Assembly: GCA_037134895.1 (NCBI GenBank)
Contig: JBAXLI010000014.1
Coordinates: 1-64,000, forward strand
Length of the DNA: 64,000 bases
Origin: CAIRDP01 sp037134895
GTDB taxonomy: Bacteria; Bacteroidota; Bacteroidia; Bacteroidales; FEN-979
Reading direction: 5' to 3'
A program made the translations under genes and the position numbers. The notes beneath the pieces are model-generated. The model was not told where the DNA came from and ran no database searches. It worked only from the letters and a program-made list of their open reading frames with translations. Positions 9,943 through 19,400 of this stretch are shown in pieces; positions within the stretch are counted from its first letter, which is position 1; every line of letters starts with the position of its first letter.

Positions 9943-10626
9943 TTAAGGCATATGTATAGTAATTCCACGGTAATATTCGAATAATGATCCGGCTATAACA
10001 AATGAACCTATGATCATGAACAGCAGCCCGACAATGCGGTTCAACCATAATTTCACATTCGGATTTCCAAGAATTTTTATCCTGTTGGCCAGCACGCATT
10101 TAAGGATATCGGTTGTAAGAACCATGAACAAAGTGCCGCTGAAGAACAAGGCAACAGCCCTCTGGTCTCCTCCGTATGTAGCATTGATCGCAAGCATTGA
10201 AGTGATCCAGAAAACCCAGAGAAAAGGATTGGCCAGGTTTAATACGAATCCCTTGAAGAAATAAGGCAGGAGCCCGGGTTTTTTGACCTTGATCTCGTTG
10301 ATTGCTTCAACCTGTTCGGTCAAAGGAACTTTTTTAAAGAAAGTATAGATCCCGAAAATGGTCATGATCCCGCCACCGATTATACCGAGAATAAGGTGAT
10401 AAAATTTGTCGTTTACAATCTGGGCTGCACCGAAATAGAACCCGATGACCAGGGCGAGGTCACTGACAAAGATCCCCAGGGCCAGGGAGATTCCTGTTTT
10501 AACACCATGCTTTACGCTGGTCTGCACAAGGGCAATAAGAGCCGGACCCAGAGTTATGGCAATAGTGATCCCCAGGATCATTCCTTCAAAAAGCGGATGA
10601 AGTATGGCCAGACTATTTAAAACCAT
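9943..10626 (-). CDS. LysE/RhtB family amino-acid exporter
   Basis: Integral membrane protein with about six hydrophobic helices. The N-terminal GMILGITIAITLGPALIAL matches the Gly-Pro motif that opens LysE-family transporters. The length of 227 is close to the usual 200-220. Substrate is unknown; members export basic or neutral amino acids. Its start overlaps the end of the upstream GH3 gene by 14 bases, which implies translational coupling. An exporter coupled to an amino-acid-conjugating enzyme family is suggestive but unproven. Confidence 0.85.
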   Translation of the reverse strand: MVLNSLAILHPLFEGMILGITIAITLGPALIALVQTSVKHGVKTGISLALGIFVSDLALVIGFYFGAAQIVNDKFYHLILGIIGGGIMTIFGIYTFFKKVPLTEQVEAINEIKVKKPGLLPYFFKGFVLNLANPFLWVFWITSMLAINATYGGDQRAVALFFSGTLFMVLTTDILKCVLANRIKILGNPNVKLWLNRIVGLLFMIIGSFVIAGSLFEYYRGITIHMP

Positions 10627-12148
10627 AGTGTTTAAGATGCTCTTCCCAGGATTCCAGCTGCCGGTTTTTCAATACTCGGGGGAATTTATGAGCCCCGCCT
10701 TCTTTACCGCGGACTTTCATCCAATCATAAAAAGCCTGCAAAGGTACAATTTCCAACTGAATCTCCCTAATAGCTTCAAGCCGTTCAACGCGGTAATCAT
10801 CGTTAAGGATTTTCAGATACTCATCAATTTTCCCGGCGAGAATCCCCGTATCCCCTTCCCATTCTGTTCCCAGGTACCATTTATGGCCAAACAGGCTTCC
10901 CTGCCTTGTACCGCATACGGTGAACTCATTGATCTTGATATTCATGTCGTCCTGTAGCATCTTTACAGCACGGTTCATATTGTCCTGCGACAAATGTTCC
11001 CCGCAAAGGCTGAGAAAGCTCTTTGTTCTCCCGGTAAGAAGGATCTCGCAGGTTTTTGTATCGGTGAACCGGAGCGTGTCACCGATAAGATATCTCCAGG
11101 CACCGGCACATGTCGAAAGCAGCAGTGCATAGGTTTTCCCTGTTTCAACCTGGTCAATGCAAAGTACTTCCGGGTTGTCCTTCAGATTGCCCTCATCATC
11201 GAAATTACTGTCAGTATAAGGAATGAATTCATAATAAATCCCGTTGTCGGTGATCATCGCCATCGAACTTTTACTTTCAGGATGCTGGTATGCAATATAT
11301 CCTTCAGAGGCGAGATAGGATTCGTTGTATACAATGGGCTTTCCAAGCAGGGGCTGAAAACTGTTCACATAAGGTTCAAAAGAAACTCCGCTGTGAACGT
11401 ATGCCCCGAAATCAGGCCATATGTCATGAATGCTTTTGAGCCTGTATTCCGAAATAATCCGTTCAAAAATGATCTGTATCCAGGCAGGAACACCAACAAC
11501 TATCCCTATGTCCCAGTCAGGGGCATTACGTACGATCTCATTAAGCTTGACCTGCCACTCAACCTCCCTCGAAATATGTTTGCCGGGTTTGTAAAAATGC
11601 TGGAACCAGAAAGGAATATCTTTTGCTGTTATACCAGATACATCTCCCTGGTAATATGTCCCGTTGTATTGAAGATGGGTGCTTCCCCCTATCATCAGTA
11701 TGCCTTTTTCATAAAATTCATCGGGGAAGTCGTACTTCGTGGTGCTCACGAGAAGCCTGATCGTTGCTTTGCGGATAGCCCAGAGCATATCGCTTGTGAC
11801 CGGTATCTGTTTTGAAGATGCATCGGACGTGCCTGAAGTAAGGGCAAAGTACTTTACCTTTCCCGGCCAGGTCACATAGGCTTCACCATTCAGGCTCCTG
11901 TACCACCAGGAACGGAACATGGAGTTATAATCATGGATCGGGATATTCTCACTGAATGTTTTCCTGATATCACCGGAAGCCAGAATGTCGGGAAAGCGGT
12001 AATATTCACCAAAAGCAGTGTCCTGGGCTTTTGAGAGCAGCTTCCTCAGCACTCTTTTTTGCTCTCCAACCGGGTCCGGACTTTTTATATCAATCGGGAA
12101 CCTTCGTATTTCGTAAGCTTTCTTAATTATTGACCCAAGCAGAGGCAT
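10613..12148 (-). CDS. GH3 auxin-responsive promoter family protein (acyl-amido synthetase fold)
   Basis: Member of the adenylating GH3 superfamily. Plant GH3 enzymes activate a carboxylate with ATP and join it to an amino acid; the bacterial substrates are unknown. The ATP-binding segment TSGTS lies at 104-108, with the later conserved stretch YNESYLASEG. The frame is open to an ATG at 12394, but that would overlap the divergent phosphodiesterase gene by 141 bases. The ATG at 12148 (MPLLGSIIKKAY) gives 511 residues, the normal family length. The gene is coupled to the LysE gene downstream by a 14-base overlap. Confidence 0.88.
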   Translation of the reverse strand: MPLLGSIIKKAYEIRRFPIDIKSPDPVGEQKRVLRKLLSKAQDTAFGEYYRFPDILASGDIRKTFSENIPIHDYNSMFRSWWYRSLNGEAYVTWPGKVKYFALTSGTSDASSKQIPVTSDMLWAIRKATIRLLVSTTKYDFPDEFYEKGILMIGGSTHLQYNGTYYQGDVSGITAKDIPFWFQHFYKPGKHISREVEWQVKLNEIVRNAPDWDIGIVVGVPAWIQIIFERIISEYRLKSIHDIWPDFGAYVHSGVSFEPYVNSFQPLLGKPIVYNESYLASEGYIAYQHPESKSSMAMITDNGIYYEFIPYTDSNFDDEGNLKDNPEVLCIDQVETGKTYALLLSTCAGAWRYLIGDTLRFTDTKTCEILLTGRTKSFLSLCGEHLSQDNMNRAVKMLQDDMNIKINEFTVCGTRQGSLFGHKWYLGTEWEGDTGILAGKIDEYLKILNDDYRVERLEAIREIQLEIVPLQAFYDWMKVRGKEGGAHKFPRVLKNRQLESWEEHLKHYGFK

Positions 12149-12253
12149 CAGGGAAATATTATTTGAGGCTTGTAAAAATACTAAAAAAAGATACTTAACT
12201 TCGGGTCGGATTAGGCTTCTTAAAAGAAGTAGCCGGGCAGCAGAAATCAACGC

Positions 12254-13339
12254 ATGAAAAAAATCATTCTTTTTACGCTTATTGCAATAGCAGGACTGTT
12301 CATAATTACGATCCTTGGCCTGATCGTTTACCTGCAGATTACCGAATACAGACCTCCACCTATTGAAATGGTCCAGGTGAACGGTAAAGGACAACCACTG
12401 CCCTGGAAGAAATACGAATTCAGCTTTCTTTCATGGAACCTTGGGTACGCCGGGCTGGGTAAAACGATGGACTTTTTTTATGAAGGGGGGAAGAAGGTCA
12501 GGGCATCGCAATCAGAAACCAAGGCCAATTTAAAGGGAATCAGCGATGAACTGAAATCCTGCGACAGCGTTGATTTTATGTTATTGCAGGAGGTCGACGT
12601 TGACAGCAAAAGAACTTACGGCCAGGATCAGTTTGCAGAACTGGGAAAGGCTTTGCCTGACTACAGTTCCACTTTCGCGCTGAATTATAAAGTAAGTTTC
12701 CTTCCTATCCCTGTTTTTGAGCCGATAGGGAAGGTTACAGCAGGTCTTTGTACCTTTTCGAAATATCCGTCAGAAAACAACGAGAGGCATGCATATGAGG
12801 CTTCATTTTACTGGCCAAAAAGTCTGATTTGGCTGAAGCGGTGTTTTATCACCTCCACTTATATCGTCGGGGGAGGGAAACAACTGATCGTTGTAAATCT
12901 CCATAATTCGGCCTACGATGCTTCAGGGGAACTTCGAAAGAAAGAACTGGCGCAGCTTCAGGATTATCTGGAGAGAGAATACATGAAGGGGAATTACATA
13001 ATTGTTGGTGGTGACTGGAATATGAATCCCAGGGGGTTTAAGGAGAAAGAAGTCAGTTCAGGGGATAATGTGTTTTCAATAAAGCCTACTATGGACGGGG
13101 CGTTTATGCAAAGCTGGAAGGTGGTTTATGATTCTTCCAGGCCTACCAACCGGAATCTTACCGGGCCATATCAGAAAGGAATAATGCAAACTACGATAAT
13201 TGACTTTTTTATCATATCCCCCAATATAAAGGTTTTATATTGTGTTACTGCGGATAAGGGATTTACCTACTCCGACCATAATCCCGTTTTTGCGAGATTC
13301 AGGCTTATGCAAGTTGGGGAGGGGGCAACAGGACTTTAA
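12254..13339 (+). CDS. Membrane-anchored endonuclease/exonuclease/phosphatase family hydrolase
   Basis: Metal-dependent phosphodiesterase fold. One N-terminal membrane helix (about 3-27) is followed by the EEP motifs in order: SWNLGY, LLQEVD (metal-binding Glu), VNLHNSAYD, VGGDWNMNP and YSDHNPV at the end. The helix with a short basic N-terminus suggests the catalytic domain faces the periplasm. The substrate (nucleic acid, sphingolipid or inositol phosphate) cannot be decided. The pseudouridine synthase gene starts 9 bases after the stop. Confidence 0.88.
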   Translation: MKKIILFTLIAIAGLFIITILGLIVYLQITEYRPPPIEMVQVNGKGQPLPWKKYEFSFLSWNLGYAGLGKTMDFFYEGGKKVRASQSETKANLKGISDELKSCDSVDFMLLQEVDVDSKRTYGQDQFAELGKALPDYSSTFALNYKVSFLPIPVFEPIGKVTAGLCTFSKYPSENNERHAYEASFYWPKSLIWLKRCFITSTYIVGGGKQLIVVNLHNSAYDASGELRKKELAQLQDYLEREYMKGNYIIVGGDWNMNPRGFKEKEVSSGDNVFSIKPTMDGAFMQSWKVVYDSSRPTNRNLTGPYQKGIMQTTIIDFFIISPNIKVLYCVTADKGFTYSDHNPVFARFRLMQVGEGATGL

Positions 13340-13348
13340 TATCCGGAA

Positions 13349-14236
13349 ATGCAGAACCAGTCAGAAAAGTATAGTGTTGAGCAGGAATCCAGCTTGCTGG
13401 ATTTCCTGGCAGGGAAATATCCGCAGTCATCAAAATCTGCACTGAAGAAAATGATCAGCCACGGAAGTGTGAGTGTTAACAATAAAACCATTCGCAATCC
13501 TGCTGCTCTTCTGAGTAAGGGAGATGCCGTGAGTTATACCCGGCATACCATGGTTGCCAGGTCGAACGCTCCTTTCAGGCTGATTTTTGAAGATGATTCT
13601 ATTATCATTATTGATAAACCTGCCGGACTGTTAACTTACGGTGAAAAGGGAACCAGCGGGACATCCGCCTACAAGGAGCTTAAAGACTATCTTAGCTCAG
13701 CTGCCAAGGCCAGGGTTGAACTGTATGTTGTACACAGGCTTGACAGGGAGGTTTCGGGAATACTGATGTTTGCCAAATCAGAGGAGATACAGGAGCAGCT
13801 TAAGGACAGCTGGCAGGAGTTTACCAAGAAATACCGTGCGCTGGCCGAAGGCAGGGTGCAGCAAAAGTCAGGAACAATGAAGAGCTGGCTGTCTGACAGC
13901 GTGGATTATAAAGTGCGTTCGGGCCCGGAGCGGGAGGGTGCAAGACTGGCTGAAACGACATTTGAGATAATAAAGTTACTCGACAGGCATACCTTCCTTG
14001 AACTGCAGTTGATCACGGGAAGGAAAAACCAGATCAGGGTACATCTTGCCGACATGGGCCATCCTGTGGTAGGCGACCGGCGCTACGGTGCCGATGCAAG
14101 ATGGGAGCGAAGGATAAGGCTTCATGCATGCTACCTGAGAATACGCCACCCGAAATCGGGAGAATGGCTTGAATTTCACAGTGAACTTCCCAGGGGTTTC
14201 CTGCTCCTGCGCCCTGAACATGAGAAATATAAATGA
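13349..14236 (+). CDS. RluA-family pseudouridine synthase with S4 domain
   Basis: Converts uridine to pseudouridine in rRNA or tRNA. An S4 RNA-binding domain (about 13-65) precedes the catalytic domain. The catalytic motif HRLDRE puts the nucleophile at Asp132. Other family blocks are IIIIDKPAG near 85-93, GRKNQIRVHL and HPVVGDRRYG. The length of 295 is normal. Target site cannot be assigned between RluA, RluC and RluD types. It ends 10 bases from the convergent methyltransferase gene. Confidence 0.93.
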   Translation: MQNQSEKYSVEQESSLLDFLAGKYPQSSKSALKKMISHGSVSVNNKTIRNPAALLSKGDAVSYTRHTMVARSNAPFRLIFEDDSIIIIDKPAGLLTYGEKGTSGTSAYKELKDYLSSAAKARVELYVVHRLDREVSGILMFAKSEEIQEQLKDSWQEFTKKYRALAEGRVQQKSGTMKSWLSDSVDYKVRSGPEREGARLAETTFEIIKLLDRHTFLELQLITGRKNQIRVHLADMGHPVVGDRRYGADARWERRIRLHACYLRIRHPKSGEWLEFHSELPRGFLLLRPEHEKYK

Positions 14237-14241
14237 ACTGC

Positions 14242-14263
14242 GAGATTCAGAAACTGAAATCTC
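14242..14263. other. Hairpin at a convergent gene junction
   Basis: GAGATTCAG and CTGAAATCTC pair across AAA with one bulged base, spanning the stops of the pseudouridine synthase and methyltransferase genes. There is no T-tract, so a terminator role is possible but weak. Confidence 0.35.
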
Positions 14264-15050
14264 TCTGACGCCTGGCTTCGAAAACAAGGATTGCGGCTGA
14301 AACGGAAACATTCATTGAATCAATTTTTCCACTCATGGGAATCTTTATCACATGGTCGGAATTGCTTAGCCAGTGTTCGCTAAGTCCTGTTGATTCTGTT
14401 CCCATGATAAATGCCGAGGGCCCGCGAAAATCGGCATGGTGGTAATAGCAGTCAGTCCCGAGTGCTGCAGCATAGGATATGATGCCTTTTGTGCGGAGCC
14501 AGGCAAGGGTTTCAGCTCCTGAACTTACAGCAACAGGTACTGTAAAGATGCAGCCGATGCTGGAACGAACAGTGTTGGGGTTATAGATATCGGTGAGCGG
14601 ATCGCAGATAATGACCGCATCGAGACGGGCTGCATCAGCTGTGCGGAGAACCGCCCCCAGGTTCCCGGGTTTTTCTACCGACTCCAGAACAAGAATCAAA
14701 GGATTTGCCGACAGGGGTAAATCGTCCACACTGAAATGCCGGGGCCGAACAAGCGCGATCACACCTTCGGCATCATTCCTGTATGCAACCCGGTTATAGA
14801 TCGGAAGAGATATTTCATAAATAAACTGACAGGAAAGAAGACCTGAAATCTTTACCATTTCAGCTGCTGGCAACAACTCAGGGCAAAAGAAAACAGACTC
14901 GATTGAGAATCCTGAAGTAATCGCGAGCTTGAATTCACGTACCCCCTCAATAATAAACAGGTCCTGTTTTTTTCTTTCACGGGATTTTTCGGAAAGTAAA
15001 ACCAGGTTTTTGATTACCGCATTCTGCAGACTTGTTATCGGCCGAATCAT
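14247..15050 (-). CDS. TrmH/SpoU-family RNA 2'-O-methyltransferase
   Basis: SPOUT-class methyltransferase acting on rRNA or tRNA ribose. The three SpoU motifs are present: ESVEKPGNLGAVLRTADA (motif 1), IMGTESTGLSEHW (motif 2) and IPMSGKIDSMNVSVSAAI (motif 3), forming the knotted SAM site. The N-terminal 80 residues form the substrate-binding domain seen in this group. The frame opens at 15065, but the ATG at 15050 (MIRPITSLQN) gives the usual family N-terminus and is preferred. Confidence 0.92.
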   Translation of the reverse strand: MIRPITSLQNAVIKNLVLLSEKSRERKKQDLFIIEGVREFKLAITSGFSIESVFFCPELLPAAEMVKISGLLSCQFIYEISLPIYNRVAYRNDAEGVIALVRPRHFSVDDLPLSANPLILVLESVEKPGNLGAVLRTADAARLDAVIICDPLTDIYNPNTVRSSIGCIFTVPVAVSSGAETLAWLRTKGIISYAAALGTDCYYHHADFRGPSAFIMGTESTGLSEHWLSNSDHVIKIPMSGKIDSMNVSVSAAILVFEARRQRDFSF

Positions 15051-15190
15051 TGGCCGAAGGTACAAATATTCCTGTAGAGACGTTTACGGCCGATGTTTCA
15101 GTCTGGTTTCAATAAAGATTTTATAAAGAAATTGCATGCCGATTTGAAAAAAATCTCACCTTGAATGTAAATGGGGTTATAAAATTTTTA

Positions 15191-15198
15191 TAAATTTG
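15191..15198 (+). promoter_or_regulatory. -7 promoter element of the Rrf2 regulator gene
   Basis: TAAATTTG is an exact TAnnTTTG. Transcription would start near 15204, which rules out a TTG start at 15203 and supports the ATG at 15224 with a leader of about 20 bases. No -33 TTTG is at the right distance. Confidence 0.5.
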
Positions 15199-15223
15199 CG
15201 TATTGAAGTACCAAAAATATTCT

Positions 15224-15622
15224 ATGTCAAAAATTTTTGCATTATCAGAAGCCGCGTCAATTGCTATTCACAGCATGGTCCTGATATCCCGTTCAGGGGA
15301 AGGGATTAATGCAGTGAAAATAGCAGAATTTACAGGCTTTTCCAAAAATCATATTGCAAAAGTTTTACAAAGGCTGGTAAAAAGCGACCTGCTGAAATCG
15401 GTCAGGGGCCCCTCCGGAGGGTTTACAATGAAAAGGGATCCGGCAGGTCTTTCATTGCTTGAAATCTATCAGGCAATTGAAGGTCCGATCGAACTTTCAG
15501 ATTGCCCTCTTTCCTATGATATCTGCAATTTTGACCGCTGTCTGATGGGTAATGTGATCAACAAACTCACCTCTGAATTCAGGAAGTTTCTGGAGGAGCA
15601 GACCCTGAGCGCCTACCTGTAA
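15224..15622 (+). CDS. Rrf2-family transcriptional regulator
   Basis: Winged-helix regulator of 132 residues. The helix-turn-helix covers about 28-58 (KIAEFTGFSKNHIAKVLQRL) and the wing RGPSGGF is at 61-67. Three cysteines, Cys94, Cys101 and Cys106 (C-x6-C-x4-C), match the Fe-S ligand pattern of NsrR/IscR-type sensors, so a redox, nitric-oxide or iron-sulfur signal is likely. The gene lies 52 bases before a ferredoxin-like gene on the same strand, the probable target. Confidence 0.92.
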   Translation: MSKIFALSEAASIAIHSMVLISRSGEGINAVKIAEFTGFSKNHIAKVLQRLVKSDLLKSVRGPSGGFTMKRDPAGLSLLEIYQAIEGPIELSDCPLSYDICNFDRCLMGNVINKLTSEFRKFLEEQTLSAYL

Positions 15623-15674
15623 TTTTTTTTAAATAATAAAAGCAAAAACATACCTAAATGCTATAATAAAAATT

Positions 15675-16274
15675 ATGTTAAGAAAAATCATTCAGATTGA
15701 CGGGGAGAAGTGCAATGGTTGCGGCGTTTGCATACCGGGCTGCGAGGAGGGTGCACTTCAGATTATCGACGGAAAGGCAAGGCTGATCAGTGATTTGTCT
15801 TGCGACGGACTGGGTGCATGTATCGGCCATTGTCCGGAGGGTGCAATAGAGATCATTGAACGGGACACAGAGCCTGAACGAGTTGCTGTTCCATCCGAAT
15901 TGAGGCAATGGCCGGTTCAGATGCACCTGCTCAATCCTCAGGCATCCTATTTCAGGAATGCAGATGTGGTTCTGGCTGCAGATTGTGCAGCCTTTGCGAT
16001 GGGTGATTTTCATGCCCGTTATCTGAAGGGGAAATCACTGGCAATAGCTTGTCCCAAGCTCGACAGCAACAAGGAATCCTACATCGACAAACTGGCTTCG
16101 ATGATTGCTGATGCAAAGATTAATTCACTGACAGTGATCATGATGGAGGTTCCCTGTTGCGGGGGATTGCTGCAGCTTGCAAGGACCGCAAGGGAACAGG
16201 CAAAGCTGAAGACCCCTGTTAAAAAGGTTTATATAAGCATTCAGGGGGAAGTTCTCAAAGAGGAATGGGATTAA
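15675..16274 (+). CDS. 4Fe-4S dicluster ferredoxin-domain protein (partner of Rrf2)
   Basis: Soluble electron-transfer-type protein of 199 residues. Cluster motif one is C13-x2-C16-x2-C19-x3-C23. Motif two is C43-x5-C49-x3-C53 in CDGLGACIGHCPEGA, one cysteine short of a classical ferredoxin, a form I recall from proteins beside hydroxylamine reductase (Hcp). A C-terminal region of about 130 residues has CP and CCGG elements of unknown role. In other anaerobes this family pairs with an Rrf2 regulator and Hcp in nitrosative-stress defence; no hcp is present here. Exact function is unknown. Confidence 0.75.
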   Translation: MLRKIIQIDGEKCNGCGVCIPGCEEGALQIIDGKARLISDLSCDGLGACIGHCPEGAIEIIERDTEPERVAVPSELRQWPVQMHLLNPQASYFRNADVVLAADCAAFAMGDFHARYLKGKSLAIACPKLDSNKESYIDKLASMIADAKINSLTVIMMEVPCCGGLLQLARTAREQAKLKTPVKKVYISIQGEVLKEEWD

Positions 16275-16367
16275 AACCATAACAAAGAATTCTTTTTATA
16301 TTATTCCTGATGGAGTTTGCGGGGCAACCCTTTGATAGATGTTGTGTTTTACATGCACAATTATCTT

Positions 16368-16375
16368 TATATTTG
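16368..16375 (+). promoter_or_regulatory. -7 promoter element of the type IX cargo gene
   Basis: TATATTTG matches TAnnTTTG exactly, 59 bases before the ATG. A -33 motif is not clear. The leader would be about 50 bases and AT-rich. Confidence 0.45.
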
Positions 16376-16434
16376 CATTTTATTACCATAATTTCAATTC
16401 CAATAGTTTATTATTTTCAATTAATTAATCGATT

Positions 16435-19400
16435 ATGAAGAAAGCATTCCCATTTCTCCTGTTGATTTTATTGTCATTTCTGGCTTCATTTGTAAGCGGT
16501 CAGACAGGGCACAGTAATATCCGGAAGATCACCTGTCCCGACAATGTTGAGACCACTGTTTGTAAAGCCATCTATTTCGATGTGTCCCCTCCATTGATTG
16601 AAATGGCAAAATCAAAATCACCTGTTAAAAAAAGGAAGAATAAAGAACTTTTTGAAAATTTTCAGAATCCGAAATATGATATTTACGGACATTTGCCTTT
16701 TATGCTGGCTGAGGATCCGGTTTGGCAGAAGCAGGACGGGACTTACCTCCCGCAAACAACCGGTCCTATCCAGAACTTTGAAGGAGTTGGAGACCTTGAT
16801 AATGTAATGCCCCCCGACACCCAGGGTGATGTAAGCAATGACAAATATCTCCAGGTAGTCAACTCAAGGTATGCCATCTTTTCAAAGACAGGCACAGTTA
16901 TTCTTGCCGGAACACCGTTGTCGACGATATGGAGCGGTATTCCTGCACCTTATAATAATACCAATGACGGAGACCCTGTTGTGCTTTGGGACCAGGCTGC
17001 ACAGCGCTGGATGATCTCACAGTTTTCTCTGCCATCCCCTTCACAAAATGCAGAGCTGGTTGCAATATCAGCCACTTCTGACCCTTCCGGTCAATGGTAT
17101 CGTTACGTTTTCCAGTTTGGCAACCAGATGCCCGACTATCCCAAGCTTGGGGTTTGGCCCGACGGGTATTATCTGGCGTTCAACCAGTTTACAAATCAAG
17201 CCAATCCAAATGGAACCGGGGCTTGTGCCCTGGATCGCGCCAAAATGCTTATAGGCGACCCTAGCGCTCAGATGGTTTATAAAAACCTCGGATCTTCGGC
17301 AGACCCCTTCGCCATGCTTCCTTCCGATTGGGATGGAACACTTACTCCTCCTCCAGGAGACCCCAATTATTTTATGTATTTCAATGACTGGTCGGCAGGC
17401 GGACCGTATTTAAGGATATGGTCATTCCATGTTGACTGGGTAACCCCAACCAACAGTACTTTTACACAGACCTTCAGTTTGCCTACAGCAACTTTCAACT
17501 CAACTTTATGCTCAGCAAGTCGTGGTCGCTGCATTCCTGAACCAGGTGGTACAAGCGCATCGTATAAGCTTGAGGACCTGGCCGATCGTTTGATGTACCG
17601 GAACCAGTACCGTAATTTCAGCACTTATCAGACCATGGTTACCTCCCATACGGTTAATGTAGGCACCGGAGTGGCCGGTTGCCGCTGGTATGAACTCCGC
17701 AATTCAGGCAGTGGCTGGACCATTTATCAGCAGGGAACGTATTCCCCCGATGGCGTATACCGCTGGGTTCCAAGTGTGGCAATGAACGGAAACGGTGATA
17801 TCGCATTAGGATATTCAGTATCTGATGCTACTTCGGTATATCCCGGGATCCGTTACACCGGGCGTCGTTCTACAGATCCACTTGGAACAATGACCGTTTC
17901 AGAACAATTAATAATAGCAGGAACAGGTTCCCAGAATTATGGAACAGTTGGCCGTTGGGGAGATTATGCAATGATGTCGGTTGATCCGACAGATGATCAG
18001 ACATTCTGGTTTACATCAGAATATATGACAACAACAGGATCATTTAACTGGCATACCCGTATTGCATCATTCAAATTCAGTAATAATCCAGCGGTTACCA
18101 CAACGGCAGCTACTGCCATAACCACAGTTTTGGCTACATTGAATGGAACGATCAATCCAAACGGACTTGCAACGACCTATCATTTTGAATGGGGGACAAC
18201 TACTGCTTACGGAACAAATACTACCACAAACAATGCCGGTTCCGGGTCCGTTACACTACCTGAGAGTGCGAATATAACAGGGCTTACGGCAGGAACAACA
18301 TATCATTATCGTCTTGTTGGTGTTAACAGCGACGGCACTACGAACGGCAATGATATGACAGTGACACCCGGTGCTGCAACAATAACTACCACGGCCGCCA
18401 CCGCGATCACAATGACTACCGCAACAGCAGGAGGCAACGTTACAGCCGACGGAGGATCCGCGGTTTCTGCCCGTGGTTTATGTTGGAGTACTTCTGCCAA
18501 TCCTACTATCACCGGCAGTCATACTACCGATGGCTCAGGCCTGGGTGTGTTCACCAGTAACATGACAGGTTTAACGGCAAACACCCTTTACCATATCAGG
18601 GCATATGCAACGAACCCGACAGGCACCTGGTACGGAAGCGACCTTACGTTTAATACACTTTGCGGTGTTTATACACTTCCGTTCAGTGAATCCTTTACAG
18701 GAACGACCATACCTAATTGCTGGTCACAGGTTGACCACCAGGGCAGCGGACAAATATGGCAGTTCGGAACAATCACAACCGGAAACCCGAACCCGAACCT
18801 TACCGGGAACTACGCTTACCTTGACTCTGATGGTTATGGCAGCGGCGGATCACAGAATGCCGATCTCATATCGCCGGTTCTTGACTGTTCAGCCTTTTCA
18901 AATGTGACCCTGCAGTTCAGCCATTATTTCAAGTCCTATACCGGTTCTTCAGGAACTCTTTCTTATACGATTGATGGGGGAACTACATGGACTACCTTGC
19001 AGACTTTCACTACCACTTCGGCTACCAATCCGGCAACCTATAACCAGGTCATTACTGCGGCAGCCGGGCAATCCCAGGTTCAGTTCCGCTGGAATTACAC
19101 AGGAAGCTTTGCATGGTATTGGGCGTTCAATAATGTTCAGGTTACTGGTACTTCGACGAATACATTGAGCGTGACTCCTCCAAACCAGAATGTGCCTGCA
19201 TCTCCTGCAGGATCAGCCATCTTTAACGTAACTTCCACCACCTCCTGGAGCGCAAGCAGCAACCAGAGCTGGTGTACTGTCACACCTTCAGGCACAGGGA
19301 ACGGAACAATTACTGCGAATTATACAGTAAACGCCCTGGTAGGAAACAGGGTCGCCACAATTACCGTTACTGCAAGTGGGGCTCCCACTCAAACAGTTAC

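Noticed and set aside
12149..12394. 82-residue N-terminal extension of the GH3 protein
   Set aside because: It overlaps the divergent phosphodiesterase gene and adds a sequence with no family match; the ATG at 12148 gives the normal length.
16283..16294. AAAGAATTCTTT palindrome after the ferredoxin gene as a terminator
   Set aside because: It has no room for a loop and low stability; it is probably an AT-rich chance palindrome.
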